From Methanopyrus sp. SNP6 (GTDB lineage: Archaea > JAADCQ01 > Methanopyri > Methanopyrales > Methanopyraceae): 64,000 nt of DNA. The notes under the pieces are model-generated. The model saw only the letters and a program-made list of their open reading frames with translations, searched no databases and had not been told where the DNA came from. Positions 40,519-49,061 of this stretch are shown in pieces (position 1 is the stretch's first letter; every line of letters begins with the position of its first letter). Where the stretch lies: assembly GCF_002201895.1 (NCBI RefSeq), contig NZ_CP019436.1:53456-117455 (forward strand), read 5' to 3'. The translations under genes were made by a program, and so were the position numbers.

Positions 40519-41664
40519 GTGAAACTCGTGGAGTTCGATGTGGTTGTGGTTGGTGCTGGTCCGGCGGGTTCGGTCGCGGCGTGGGCTGCGGCGGAGGCAG
40601 GTTGTGATGTCTTGGTACTCGAGCGTAAGGCCGAGGTCGGTGTCCCAAAACAGTGTGCCGAGGGTATCAGCGCACATGGGCTCGAACACGCTGGAATCGA
40701 GCCACAGGACGAGTGGATCGCTACCGAGATCTCGCGTGCTCTCATTTACGCTCCCAACGGGAAGGAGTTCGAGGTCCCCGGTGACGGGTACGTGTTGGAG
40801 CGTCGTGTGTTTGATAAGTGGTTGGTTGTTCGGGCTGTTGAGGCTGGTGCGGAGGTTAAGTTGTTGGCGCGTGCTCGTCGGGCGTTGGTTGATGATGGTC
40901 GGGTGGTTGGGGTCGAGTACGAGGGAGTGGATGGTGTGCATGAGGTTCGAGCACGCGTCACCATCGCCGCGGACGGGATCGAGTCTCGCATAGGAAGAAC
41001 CGCAGGACTAGTCCCACCACTCAAACCCACAGAGATATGCACATGCGCACAGTACGAGATGATAGGTGTTGATGTTGAGGAGGACGCCACGCACTTCTTC
41101 GTCGACGCCGAGTTCTTTCCGGGAGGATACTTCTGGATCTTCCCGAAGGGCGAAGGTCGGGCGAACGTGGGAGTGGGCATCCGAGGGTCCGAATCCGAAC
41201 CCGGAGATGCGCTGAAGGTACTGAACCGCGCCTTGGAGGATCACGAGCTCATTTCAGAAGCTGTAGCGGAGGCCGTCCCCGTGGAGGTGAATGTGGGTGG
41301 TGTGCCGGTGTGTGGGCCTGTTGGGCGGACGTATGGTGATGGTATTCTCGTGGTGGGTGATGCGGCTCGTCAGGTTAACCCGGTGACCGGTGGTGGTCTT
41401 CACACTTCCCTGGTTTGTGGTCGGATCGCGGGTGAGGTCGCGGCCGAAGCGATCGAAGAGGACGACACGTCCGCCACCTTCCTAAAACAATACCAAGACC
41501 AATGGAAAGAAGAATTCGGTGACACGTTCGGATGTGCGCGTGAGGTAGCGGAGATACTCCCAGAACTTAACCTGGAAGAGGTCGTCGAGTTCTTGTCGTC
41601 GGTGGAAAACTTGGAAGAACTGCTTAGGACTTCGGGCATCTTGGAGGACATATGGTGGGGTTAG
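40519..41664 (+). CDS. Digeranylgeranylglycerophospholipid/geranylgeranyl reductase family flavoprotein, mosaic codon use
   Basis: 381 aa. FAD motif VVVVGAGPAGSVAAWAAAEA at the start, KQCAEGISAHGLEH, and the second FAD motif VGDAARQVNPVTGGGLHTSL are those of archaeal GGR, which saturates isoprenoid chains of membrane lipids. Codon use alternates in blocks: residues about 94-134 and 255-297 use almost only G- or T-ending codons, whereas residues about 157-179 use mostly A- or C-ending ones, and the rest is ordinary. This suggests recombination with a paralogue. GTG start. The stop overlaps L24e on the other strand by 4 bp. Confidence 0.88.
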   Translation: MKLVEFDVVVVGAGPAGSVAAWAAAEAGCDVLVLERKAEVGVPKQCAEGISAHGLEHAGIEPQDEWIATEISRALIYAPNGKEFEVPGDGYVLERRVFDKWLVVRAVEAGAEVKLLARARRALVDDGRVVGVEYEGVDGVHEVRARVTIAADGIESRIGRTAGLVPPLKPTEICTCAQYEMIGVDVEEDATHFFVDAEFFPGGYFWIFPKGEGRANVGVGIRGSESEPGDALKVLNRALEDHELISEAVAEAVPVEVNVGGVPVCGPVGRTYGDGILVVGDAARQVNPVTGGGLHTSLVCGRIAGEVAAEAIEEDDTSATFLKQYQDQWKEEFGDTFGCAREVAEILPELNLEEVVEFLSSVENLEELLRTSGILEDIWWG

Positions 41665-41867
41665 AGTTTTCCGCGCTGTCCAGCCATGAACTCTCGGTGC
41701 TTCTCCGTCCATCGAACCTTCTTCGGATCCCTTCCGAGCTTCAGCATGTTACGCTCACACTTGCTGGAGCAAAACCATAGGATAGTACCATCGTTCCCAA
41801 CGAACATCTTTCCTGTCCCTGGTTCGATGATCCGACCGCAGAAGTCACAGCGCCGAACATCGGGCAT
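41661..41867 (-). CDS. rpl24e: 50S ribosomal protein L24e
   Basis: 68 aa, normal size. Zinc ribbon CDFCGRIIEPGTG ... WFCSSKCERNMLK, followed by LGRDPKKVRWTEKHREF. It follows S28e by 12 bases on the same strand, the usual archaeal pairing. Confidence 0.96.
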   Translation of the reverse strand: MPDVRRCDFCGRIIEPGTGKMFVGNDGTILWFCSSKCERNMLKLGRDPKKVRWTEKHREFMAGQRGKL

Positions 41868-41879
41868 TTTAAGTCCCCC

Positions 41880-42113
41880 TTACTCGATCGGTCGCGCCTC
41901 CCTTTCGGTCTCCCTCAGCAGTAGGATATCTCCCTCTCGAACGGGTCCTTTGACGTTTCTAGTGATTATCCTACCCTTATCCGGTCCTTCCAAGATCCTG
42001 ACCTTCACCTGTGTCACTTCGCCGGCCATTCCGGTGCGCCCTAAGATCTCCACGACTTCCGCTGGTGTCGCATCCTCCGTCGGGTCGTAATCGCACTCTA
42101 CCATCCTACTCAC
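41880..42113 (-). CDS. rps28e: 30S ribosomal protein S28e
   Basis: 77 aa. [20 protein letters not shown], then [20 protein letters not shown] and the acidic LRETEREAR end are diagnostic. It is the first gene of the minus-strand S28e-L24e pair; L7Ae, its common upstream partner, is not beside it. Confidence 0.96.
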   Translation of the reverse strand: MSRMVECDYDPTEDATPAEVVEILGRTGMAGEVTQVKVRILEGPDKGRIITRNVKGPVREGDILLLRETEREARPIE

Positions 42114-42220
42114 CCCTAAACGAGACTTTCCCTGATCCCGGTTATGAAGTTTCGTCGGGGGTTCGGACGCGGTACAAGACTTAAAGTGAAGGGTGGGTTC
42201 GGCGCGCTGGGGGTGGCCAC

Positions 42221-42616
42221 TTGCCCGAGTTCAAGGTGGTAGTGGCGGATCCGGAAAAGGCTCGCTCCTACCAGGTGGACGTGAAAGGTGAGGACGCTGA
42301 GAAGCTGATCGGGAAGAGAATCGGCGATGTGATCGACGGCGAAATCGTCGGTCTACCTGGATACAAGCTCAAGATCACTGGCGGGACGGACAAGGATGGG
42401 TTCCCGATGCGACCCGACATCCATGGACCGGTGCGCGTTCGCCTACTCCTCAGCGGTCCGCCGGGTTTCCGCCCTGAGCGTAAGGGTGAGCGTAGGCGTA
42501 AAACCGTTCGAGGAAACACGATCAGCGAGGATATCGTTCAAGTGAACACCGTCATCGTCGAGTACGGAGACAAGCCCGTAGAGGAGTTACTCGGCGAGGG
42601 CGGCGAGGAGGAGTAA
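42221..42616 (+). CDS. rps6e: 30S ribosomal protein S6e
   Basis: 131 aa. [39 protein letters not shown] and [18 protein letters not shown] identify archaeal S6e. TTG start with GGGGGT upstream. First gene of the long cluster that continues with aIF2-gamma. Confidence 0.95.
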   Translation: MPEFKVVVADPEKARSYQVDVKGEDAEKLIGKRIGDVIDGEIVGLPGYKLKITGGTDKDGFPMRPDIHGPVRVRLLLSGPPGFRPERKGERRRKTVRGNTISEDIVQVNTVIVEYGDKPVEELLGEGGEEE

Positions 42617-42622
42617 CCGCGG

Positions 42623-43891
42623 GTGAGTACCGTGCCCGTCGACTTACGACGAGTGGACGACGAACGGTTCCAACAGGCTGAGATGAACATCGGAATGGTG
42701 GGGCACGTAGATCACGGTAAAACCACGCTGACGAAAGCCCTTTCCGGTGTGTGGACGGACACGCACAGCGAGGAGACTAGGCGCGGCATCTCCATCAGAC
42801 TAGGTTACGCGGACACCGTTCTCACTCGGTGTCCCGAATGCGACACGTACTCGGTGGAAGAGAAGTGTCCAAAGTGTGGAGCCGAAACCGAGTGGCTCCG
42901 GCGGGTCTCCTTCGTCGACTCCCCGGGCCACGAGACGTTGATGGCGACGATGCTCTCCGGTGCCGCGATCATGGACGCTGCCATCCTGGTAATCGCCGCG
43001 AACGAGCCCTGCCCGCAGCCTCAGACCCGAGAGCACCTGATGGCACTGGAAATAATCGGAACCGAAGACGTGATCGTCGTTCAGAACAAGATAGACTTAG
43101 TCACTTCGGAGGAAGCTAGAGGGCATTACGAGCAGATCGTGCAATTCCTAGAGGAGGAGACGCACCTCGATCCAGATAAAACCCCCATCATACCAGTATC
43201 CGCCCAGCATAAGGCGAACTTAGACGTTTTAGTCGAGGCCATGTACGAGCACTTCGAGCCCCCCGAATACGACCCGAACGCACCATTTCGCATGTACATC
43301 GCCCGATCGTTCGACGTCAACAAGCCCGGCACCAGACCGAGCGAACTCAAGGGTGGCGTGATAGGAGGGGCCATTGTTCAGGGAGAAGTCGAGATCGGTG
43401 ACGAAATCGAGATACGACCGGGAATCCGAGTGGAGCGATACGGTCGCACCGAGTGGGAGCCAGTATACACGGAGGTGGTGAGTCTCCACGCGAACGTGAC
43501 GCCGGTGGAGCGTGCGAGACCTGGCGGTTTGGTCGGTATAGGCACGAAGCTAGACCCTACCATGACCAAAGCGGACCGGTTGTCGGGCCAAGTTGCCGGA
43601 GAACCCGACACGCTGCCACCCGTCCGCCACGAGTTGCTGCTGGAGGTGGAGCTGCTCGAGCGAGTGGTAGGGACAGAAGAGGAGCGTAAGGTGGAACCTA
43701 TCCGGACGAACGAGGTACTGATGCTCACCGTGGGTACGGCAACCACAGTGGGCGTGGTGACTAGTGCACGGGACGACGAGATCGAGATTAAGCTGAAGCA
43801 ACCGGTGTGCGCCGAAGAGGGCGACATGATCGCGATAAGCCGTAGGATCCAGCGGTGGCGTCTGATAGGTCATGGCGTCATCAAAGGGTGA
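42623..43891 (+). CDS. eif2g: Translation initiation factor aIF2 gamma subunit
   Basis: 422 aa GTPase. G1 [13 protein letters not shown]3 [11 protein letters not shown]4 VQNKIDL, and the inserted zinc knuckle [16 protein letters not shown] are present. The C-terminal domains include [16 protein letters not shown] and [21 protein letters not shown]. It carries Met-tRNAi to the small subunit. GTG start 6 bases after S6e. Confidence 0.96.
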   Translation: MSTVPVDLRRVDDERFQQAEMNIGMVGHVDHGKTTLTKALSGVWTDTHSEETRRGISIRLGYADTVLTRCPECDTYSVEEKCPKCGAETEWLRRVSFVDSPGHETLMATMLSGAAIMDAAILVIAANEPCPQPQTREHLMALEIIGTEDVIVVQNKIDLVTSEEARGHYEQIVQFLEEETHLDPDKTPIIPVSAQHKANLDVLVEAMYEHFEPPEYDPNAPFRMYIARSFDVNKPGTRPSELKGGVIGGAIVQGEVEIGDEIEIRPGIRVERYGRTEWEPVYTEVVSLHANVTPVERARPGGLVGIGTKLDPTMTKADRLSGQVAGEPDTLPPVRHELLLEVELLERVVGTEEERKVEPIRTNEVLMLTVGTATTVGVVTSARDDEIEIKLKQPVCAEEGDMIAISRRIQRWRLIGHGVIKG

Positions 43892-43897
43892 AGGGGC

Positions 43898-44293
43898 GTG
43901 ACCATCAGAGTCGTGTTGGACGCCAACTTCCTAATGATACCGCACCAGGAAAGGGTGGACGTGTTCTCCGAACTCGACCGCCTCTTGGGCTCCTACCGAC
44001 CCATCGTTCCCCGTCAGGTCCTCGAGGAACTGGAACACGTGAAACGTGCGGCTACCGGTCGGGACAAGATCGCAGCGAGGGTAGCCATCTCCCTCGTAGA
44101 CGCTAAAGGAATCGAAGTAGTAGACGACGTTGAAGGGAAGGACGGAGACGAGGCCATCTTGAACCTCGTCCGACGGTGGGATCGAGTGTACGTGGCCACC
44201 CGAGATAAGGAGCTCAAAAAGCGCTTGTGGAAACTCGGTATTCCGGTGATAACGTTGCGTCAGCGCACACACTTGGTTATCGAGCGGGGTTGA
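43898..44293 (+). CDS. Fcf1/Utp24-like PIN-domain protein
   Basis: 131 aa. Acidic metal-site residues are seen in VVLDANFLM, KDGDEAILNL and VYVATRDKELKKRL, typical of the archaeal COG1412 PIN family, proposed to cut rRNA precursors. The position after aIF2-gamma is conserved in euryarchaea, which favours rRNA processing over a toxin role; no antitoxin gene is adjacent. Confidence 0.85.
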   Translation: MTIRVVLDANFLMIPHQERVDVFSELDRLLGSYRPIVPRQVLEELEHVKRAATGRDKIAARVAISLVDAKGIEVVDDVEGKDGDEAILNLVRRWDRVYVATRDKELKKRLWKLGIPVITLRQRTHLVIERG

Positions 44294-44297
44294 CACC

Positions 44298-44888
44298 TTG
44301 GAAGTACCGCCTTCTCCTGTCTTGAGCGATGCCCTAGGGAAGCGCTACGTACTCCGGGGAATCAATCACATCGTAGGCCCGGTACCGATCTGCGGACGAG
44401 CGGTGACTGTGCTTGTGGAAGGAACGGACTGGGGGACCGTGGTGGAAGCTATCGACGAAGCCGAGGAAGGTGACGTACTTGTAATCCAAGCCAGAGACAG
44501 GGCGAGGGCGTACTGGGGAGGTCTCTCCTCTCTATCAGCCAAGCGGAAAGGATTGGCCGGGACAGTCGTGGACGGATTGGTGAGGGACGTAGACGATGTA
44601 CGCGAGATAGGCTACACCGTTTTCGCCCGCGGCGTTACCCCTAGAGCGGGAACCCACCGTCGATCCGGAAAGATTAACGTCGACCTGTACGTCTCGGGTG
44701 TGCTCGTGCGTCCCGGTGATGTTATAGTGGGGGACGAGAGCGGCGTCGTGGTCGTTCCCGATGAGGAGTGGGAAGATGCGCTCAAGCGGGCCCGTGAGAC
44801 ACTCGAATTGGAGGATGACATTAGGGCCGACATCGCGGCTAACCGTGCATGGTGGGAGATCGTGCTGGATAAGTTAGGGGGATGGTGA
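44298..44888 (+). CDS. RraA/4-hydroxy-4-methyl-2-oxoglutarate aldolase family protein
   Basis: 196 aa. The fold-specific sequence AGTVVDGLVRDVDDVREIG, and [20 protein letters not shown] match the RraA-like family, with the Arg and Asp (R-D) typical of the metal/substrate site. Relatives act as aldolases, as RNase E regulators, or as a domain fused to hexulose-phosphate synthase. The physiological role here is open. TTG start 4 bases after the PIN gene. Confidence 0.75.
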   Translation: MEVPPSPVLSDALGKRYVLRGINHIVGPVPICGRAVTVLVEGTDWGTVVEAIDEAEEGDVLVIQARDRARAYWGGLSSLSAKRKGLAGTVVDGLVRDVDDVREIGYTVFARGVTPRAGTHRRSGKINVDLYVSGVLVRPGDVIVGDESGVVVVPDEEWEDALKRARETLELEDDIRADIAANRAWWEIVLDKLGGW

Positions 44889-44891
44889 GGA

Positions 44892-45425
44892 ATGGTAATG
44901 AACTTATGGAAAGACCTGGAACCGGGCCCGAATCCACCCGACGTAGTGTACGCGGTGATAGAAATCCCACGTGGCTCGAGGAACAAGTACGAGTACGACG
45001 AAGAGCGTGGGTACTTCAAGCTGGATCGGGTACTATACTCACCGTTCCATTACCCGCTGGACTACGGGTTCATCCCCAGAACGCTGTACGACGACGGTGA
45101 CCCACTCGACATCTTAGTGATCATGCAAGATCCCACGTTCCCCGGATGCGTCATAGAGGCACGACCGATCGGTCTGATGAAGATGTTGGACGACAGCGAT
45201 CAGGACGACAAGGTTCTGGCGGTGCCCACTGAGGACCCCAGGTTCAAGGACGTTAAGGACCTGGACGACGTTCCAAAGCACCTGCTCGACGAAATCGCCC
45301 ACATGTTCTCCGAGTACAAGCGACTGGAAGGCAAGGAGACCGAAGTACTCGGATGGGAAGGTGCGGACGCGGCTAAGGAAGCCATAGTTCACGCGATGGA
45401 GTTGTACGAGGAGGAGCACGGGTGA
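44892..45425 (+). CDS. ppa: Inorganic pyrophosphatase (family I)
   Basis: 177 aa. [25 protein letters not shown], the [10 protein letters not shown] motif and [12 protein letters not shown] carry the Mg2+ ligands. It hydrolyses the PPi released in polymer synthesis. Starts 3 bases after the RraA-like gene and 6 before rpo7. Confidence 0.96.
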   Translation: MVMNLWKDLEPGPNPPDVVYAVIEIPRGSRNKYEYDEERGYFKLDRVLYSPFHYPLDYGFIPRTLYDDGDPLDILVIMQDPTFPGCVIEARPIGLMKMLDDSDQDDKVLAVPTEDPRFKDVKDLDDVPKHLLDEIAHMFSEYKRLEGKETEVLGWEGADAAKEAIVHAMELYEEEHG

Positions 45426-45431
45426 ATTCCG

Positions 45432-45983
45432 TTGTACGAGCTCGTGGAACTTGAGACCACGGTTAGAATTCCTCCCACTCAATTCACCTCCGACGTCGAG
45501 GATGCCGTGCTCAAGGCCTTAGAGAACGACGTCGAGGGGAAGCTCTTCCGGGAAGACGACACCGGTGAGCCCATCGGATTCGTGGTCTTCGTGGACGAAA
45601 TTCTTGATGTGGAGAACGAGGGCATTTTCCCCGGCGATGGCTCCTCCTACCACCGCGTAAGGTTTAGGGCTCTGGTCTTCCGCCCGGTGGAGCGCGAAGT
45701 GGTAATGGGCGAAGTAACCAAGGTAAAGGAGTACGGAGCCTTCGTGCGTCTGGGACCGCTAGACGGTCTTCTGCATGTTTCCCAGATCCTCGACGAGTAC
45801 ATGTACTACGACGGAGCCCGAGAGGCGCTAGTCGGTGAGGAGACAGGCCGGGAGCTCAAACGGGGTGATATAGTTAAAGTGATGATTATCGGTGTGAGCC
45901 TCAACGAGGAACGGCCCAGAGACTCGAAAATCGCATTGACAGTGAAGAGACCTGGTCTAGGAAAGCCGGAGTGGTGGGAATGA
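45432..45983 (+). CDS. rpo7/rpoE1: RNA polymerase subunit Rpo7 (E')
   Basis: 183 aa. N-terminal TTVRIPPTQF tip domain and a C-terminal S1 domain (VVMGEVTKVKEYGAFVRLGP, DGLLHVSQI, DSKIALTVKRPGLG). With Rpo4 it forms the stalk of archaeal RNAP. TTG start. A 240-base gap separates it from spt4. Confidence 0.95.
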   Translation: MYELVELETTVRIPPTQFTSDVEDAVLKALENDVEGKLFREDDTGEPIGFVVFVDEILDVENEGIFPGDGSSYHRVRFRALVFRPVEREVVMGEVTKVKEYGAFVRLGPLDGLLHVSQILDEYMYYDGAREALVGEETGRELKRGDIVKVMIIGVSLNEERPRDSKIALTVKRPGLGKPEWWE

Positions 45984-46223
45984 CCCCGCCCTGAGCGAGC
46001 AGGATGATCCATTCCGACTCTATTCAGGACATCTTTCATCTCAGCGAAAGATCCACAACATCTGAGAGTATCGGGCGTCAAGGACCAGGGCAAATCCTGC
46101 GGGTTCACGCTTCATCACCTCCCAACACGTCATCAGTATCAGTACCAAAAAAGAACTCGTATACACACTACACGCTTCCCATCACCTGAAGGGCGGGACT
46201 TTCCAGGGGGGTCGTGAAAGCCG

Positions 46224-46418
46224 TTGTCCAAGCTGAAAGCGTGCGTCAAGTGCGGGTATCTGGTGGAAGAAGATACCGAGATCTGTCCCGCCTGTCACGG
46301 GGACGAGTTCACGGAGAACTGGTGCGGTATCGCAGTGATCCTCGATACTGAGTCCCAGACTGCGGATAGGTTGAACGCGAAGATCCCAGGTAAATACGCC
46401 CTGAGGGTTGAGGAGTGA
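46224..46418 (+). CDS. spt4/rpoE2: Transcription elongation factor Spt4 (RpoE'')
   Basis: 64 aa. Zinc knuckle ACVKCGYLVEEDTEICPACH, then EFTENWCGIAVIL, as in archaeal Spt4. It binds the NGN domain of Spt5 to promote elongation. TTG start; a separate promoter is likely in the AT-richer sequence around 46135-46165. Confidence 0.94.
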   Translation: MSKLKACVKCGYLVEEDTEICPACHGDEFTENWCGIAVILDTESQTADRLNAKIPGKYALRVEE

Positions 46419-46423
46419 CGGTC

Positions 46424-46990
46424 GTGCTGAGGCTACCTAGGGAGCTACGCCCCGAGCTACGTCGACCCTGGGGCACACTATACCCACGACCGTCCGTCAA
46501 GACCTACCGACGTCTCCATGAGGACTCAGAAGCGCTGATTACAGTCGGCGACATGACTACTCGAAGCTTCCTCCGATGTGGTATCCGGCCGGACGTCGCC
46601 GTCGTAGACCGGAAGATGCTCAGGACGGTCCCAGTGGATCCGGGGAATAAGTTCCCGGTTACTCTCAACGTGAACAACCCGCCCGGAACTATCACCAAGG
46701 AAGCTTGGGAGACCGTACGGCAGGGTATCGAATACGCACTCGATGGCGACGCGACCCTCATCGACGTTACCGGAGAGGAAGATCTACTAGCCATCCCTGC
46801 TATCCTGGTCGCTCCCGAAAACTCGATAGTCTGCTACGGGTTGCCGGGCGAGGGGATGGTGGCGGCGCGGATAACCCGACACCTCAAGGATTCTGTCCTC
46901 CGACTGCTGACGAGGTTTCGGGGGTACGACGAATGGAAGTCGAGATCTTGGATCAGCGGGATAACCCACTACTGTACCGCAAAGAGGTGA
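46424..46990 (+). CDS. GTP-dependent dephospho-CoA kinase (DUF359)
   Basis: 188 aa. Conserved motifs VGDMTTRSFLRCGIRPDVAVVD, NNPPGTITKEAW and VTGEEDLLAIPAI, then YGLPGEGMV, are those of the archaeal enzyme that phosphorylates dephospho-CoA with GTP. GTG 46424 has GAGGAG upstream. Its last 58 bp overlap the start of S24e in another frame; the final 19 residues look like overlap-driven extension. Confidence 0.88.
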   Translation: MLRLPRELRPELRRPWGTLYPRPSVKTYRRLHEDSEALITVGDMTTRSFLRCGIRPDVAVVDRKMLRTVPVDPGNKFPVTLNVNNPPGTITKEAWETVRQGIEYALDGDATLIDVTGEEDLLAIPAILVAPENSIVCYGLPGEGMVAARITRHLKDSVLRLLTRFRGYDEWKSRSWISGITHYCTAKR

Positions 46991-47283
46991 AGTTCGTCGT
47001 ACGTCACGAAGACGGGGGTACGCCCCGAAAGTCAGAGGTCCTTCGGAAGCTCGCGGCAATTCTCGATGTCGACAGGGAGGTAGTCCTGATCGACCGCATG
47101 GAATCGGAGTTCGGGAGTCGTAAAACCAAAGGGTACGCGAAGATCTACAAGAGCGTGGAACACCTGGAGGACATCGAGCCCGAGTACATGGTCGAGCGAC
47201 ACAAGAAGGTGCTTGAAGAGCTAGAGTCCGAATCCGAGGAGTCCGAAGAGTCTGAGTCGGAGGAGTCTGAAGAAGGCGAGTAA
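46933..47283 (+). CDS. rps24e: 30S ribosomal protein S24e with acidic Ser/Glu tail
   Basis: 116 aa. VEILDQRDNPLLYRKEVKFV, the TPRKSEVLRKLAAIL helix and FGSRKTKGYAKIYKS are typical. The last 22 residues are almost only Glu and Ser, longer than in many homologues. ATG 46933 gives the standard N-terminus and overlaps the kinase gene by 58 bp. Confidence 0.94.
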   Translation: MEVEILDQRDNPLLYRKEVKFVVRHEDGGTPRKSEVLRKLAAILDVDREVVLIDRMESEFGSRKTKGYAKIYKSVEHLEDIEPEYMVERHKKVLEELESESEESEESESEESEEGE

Positions 47284-47299
47284 CCGGGGGTAAAACGGG

Positions 47300-47482
47300 A
47301 TGGGAGTGCCTAGAAGGGCTAAGCTGTACGAGGTTAAGGACGGTAAGGTGGAGCGCAAGAACCCGTTCTGTCCGAGATGTGGACCCGGCGTGTTCATGGC
47401 GGACCACGGGAACCGGTACGCGTGTGGTAGATGCGGATACACCGAGTTCAAGGACCAGCCGGAGCCCAAGAAAAAGAAGTAA
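47300..47482 (+). CDS. rps27ae: 30S ribosomal protein S27ae
   Basis: 60 aa zinc-ribbon protein: [16 protein letters not shown] ... [12 protein letters not shown] with a Lys-rich tail. Follows S24e, the conserved order. Confidence 0.96.
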   Translation: MGVPRRAKLYEVKDGKVERKNPFCPRCGPGVFMADHGNRYACGRCGYTEFKDQPEPKKKK

Positions 47483-47517
47483 TAGAGAAGTAATATTCGC
47501 GAGCGAAGTGAGGCGTC

Positions 47518-48174
47518 TTGAACCTGAGAGTTCCCGACCGACTGCGCGACGTAGTGGAAGCCGGTGACGTCATAGCCCTCGGCGCTGAGTCGCTCCTGGT
47601 TCGGCACGACTGGCTCGGGCTCCCCGCCGTCTACAAGATCCGTCTCCCCAAACCCTACCGCCACCCGTCCTTGGACGAGCGCCTCCGTCGCCTCAGGACC
47701 CGACGAGAAGCCCGAGCGTTGATCAGATTACCCGAAATAGGCGTGCCGACTCCTACCCTATATGAGGTCGACTTAGACCTCAACCTGCTGATCATCGAGT
47801 ACGTTCCCGGGAAAACTCTCAAGCAGGCAACCGAAAGTTCCTTCGATTCGGACCGTTACCGGGAGTTGGGCAAACTCGTCGGGCGGATGCACGAGCACGG
47901 ATTCGTCCACTACGACCTGACCACATCGAACGTCCTCGTGTCCGGTGACAACCTCTACATCATCGACCTGGGACTGAGCGAGGATTCCGACGACCCAGAA
48001 GACCATGCCGTAGACCTGCGCGTGTTCGAACGGTGTCTCGAGAGCTCCCACCCCGAAGCTAAGGAGAAGGCGTGGAAGGCTTTCCTGCGAGGCTACAGGG
48101 AAGAGAGGGAAGAAACCACCGACACTGTGCTCCGGGCCCTGGAGGGCCTCAAGTCCAGGGTCCGGTACATTTAA
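47518..48174 (+). CDS. bud32: KEOPS kinase/ATPase Bud32
   Basis: 218 aa minimal RIO-like kinase. ALGAESLLVRHDWLGLPAVYKIRLPK is the ATP-binding part; HYDLTTSNVLV is the catalytic loop (usual form HGDLTTSN, so Gly is Tyr here); IDLGLSE replaces DFG. It supports Kae1 in t6A37 tRNA modification. TTG start. Usually next to or fused with kae1; here a convergent unknown gene separates them. Confidence 0.9.
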   Translation: MNLRVPDRLRDVVEAGDVIALGAESLLVRHDWLGLPAVYKIRLPKPYRHPSLDERLRRLRTRREARALIRLPEIGVPTPTLYEVDLDLNLLIIEYVPGKTLKQATESSFDSDRYRELGKLVGRMHEHGFVHYDLTTSNVLVSGDNLYIIDLGLSEDSDDPEDHAVDLRVFERCLESSHPEAKEKAWKAFLRGYREEREETTDTVLRALEGLKSRVRYI

Positions 48175-49031
48175 ACCCTCGCCACCACGAGGCCACTTTT
48201 AACCTCGATCTCCCCACGTTCTTCGAGCTTTTTGAGGGCGATGTGCGTGACGTCGTACGGGACGCCGAACTGTGCGAACAAGAACTCGTAGACCTCGTCT
48301 TCGGGTACCCTGCCCCGATTCTGCAACCACACCAGCAAAGCACCGAGTACCTCAGACAGGCGCTCCGGCACGTGCATTAGTTCACCATCCTCTGTCATTT
48401 CTACCTCATCGCTCATCAGCGCCGAGTACAGGGCTTCGGAAAGTCTCTCACCGGAGTACCCTGACCATCGGAGTCTCATCACGAGGTCCCTCCAGTCTAG
48501 GCTCACCTCACGCTTGACTATCTGTACCACATCATTCGGAGTCACCGGGCGGTCTCCCACCAGAAGGTCCTCCAGTGGTTCGGTGTCCGGCCACTCCGGG
48601 ATCATTCCGAGCTTCGCCTCGAGAAACACTTCAGTCGCCGAACCGTAGTCCAGTTTAAGTGGGTCCTCAATAACTTCTAGGGGTAGCGTCTCCCACTCGG
48701 TCACTGCTAACCCGAGACTGTAGTGCTCACAGAATGCCGATACGGACATCACTTCCTCCCTCGGCTCACGGGGAAAGACTACCAGAGCTCCCAAACCCAG
48801 TGCCTCCGCGTCACGTGCGATCTCGGCCAGTCCCTCTTCCCACTCCCCTAAGGCCGACATCGAAGCTAGATCACTGAGACCTCCGACGCATACCAGCGCG
48901 AAGCAGAAATCGTCCGAACGGACCACGAAGTCCAGCCGGTAGTCGCTGTCTACATCCTCCACGATGCAGCCCAGCTCCTCCAGTACGAACCTACAGTCCC
49001 GACGGAACATGGACAAGTTAAGATCCGTCAT
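48171..49031 (-). CDS. Hypothetical protein with C-terminal winged-helix-like domain
   Basis: 286 aa, acidic. Residues about 25-110 have alternating strands and helices like a restriction-endonuclease-like or sensor fold (DYRLDFVVRSDDFCFALVCV). The last 70 residues (GALLVWLQNRGRVPEDEVYE, then ALKKLEERGEIEVKSGLVVA) read as a winged helix. No family recognised. It overlaps bud32 by 4 bp tail to tail and is divergent from kae1 with 30 bp between starts. Confidence 0.55.
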   Translation of the reverse strand: MTDLNLSMFRRDCRFVLEELGCIVEDVDSDYRLDFVVRSDDFCFALVCVGGLSDLASMSALGEWEEGLAEIARDAEALGLGALVVFPREPREEVMSVSAFCEHYSLGLAVTEWETLPLEVIEDPLKLDYGSATEVFLEAKLGMIPEWPDTEPLEDLLVGDRPVTPNDVVQIVKREVSLDWRDLVMRLRWSGYSGERLSEALYSALMSDEVEMTEDGELMHVPERLSEVLGALLVWLQNRGRVPEDEVYEFLFAQFGVPYDVTHIALKKLEERGEIEVKSGLVVARV

Positions 49032-49061
49032 CGCACCTTTCCCCGCAGGCGGGGTGCCGTA

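Noticed and set aside
45984..46223. Possible C/D-box sRNA in the rpo7-spt4 gap (GTGATGA and CTGA on the minus strand)
   Set aside because: Boxes are present but spacing between C and D-prime is about 67 nt, far from the usual short guide spacing; more likely chance matches near the spt4 promoter.
47221..47280. Serine/glutamate trinucleotide-like repeat as a microsatellite
   Set aside because: It is the acidic tail of S24e; codons vary (GAG, GAA, TCC, TCT, TCG, TCA), so it is not a simple DNA repeat.
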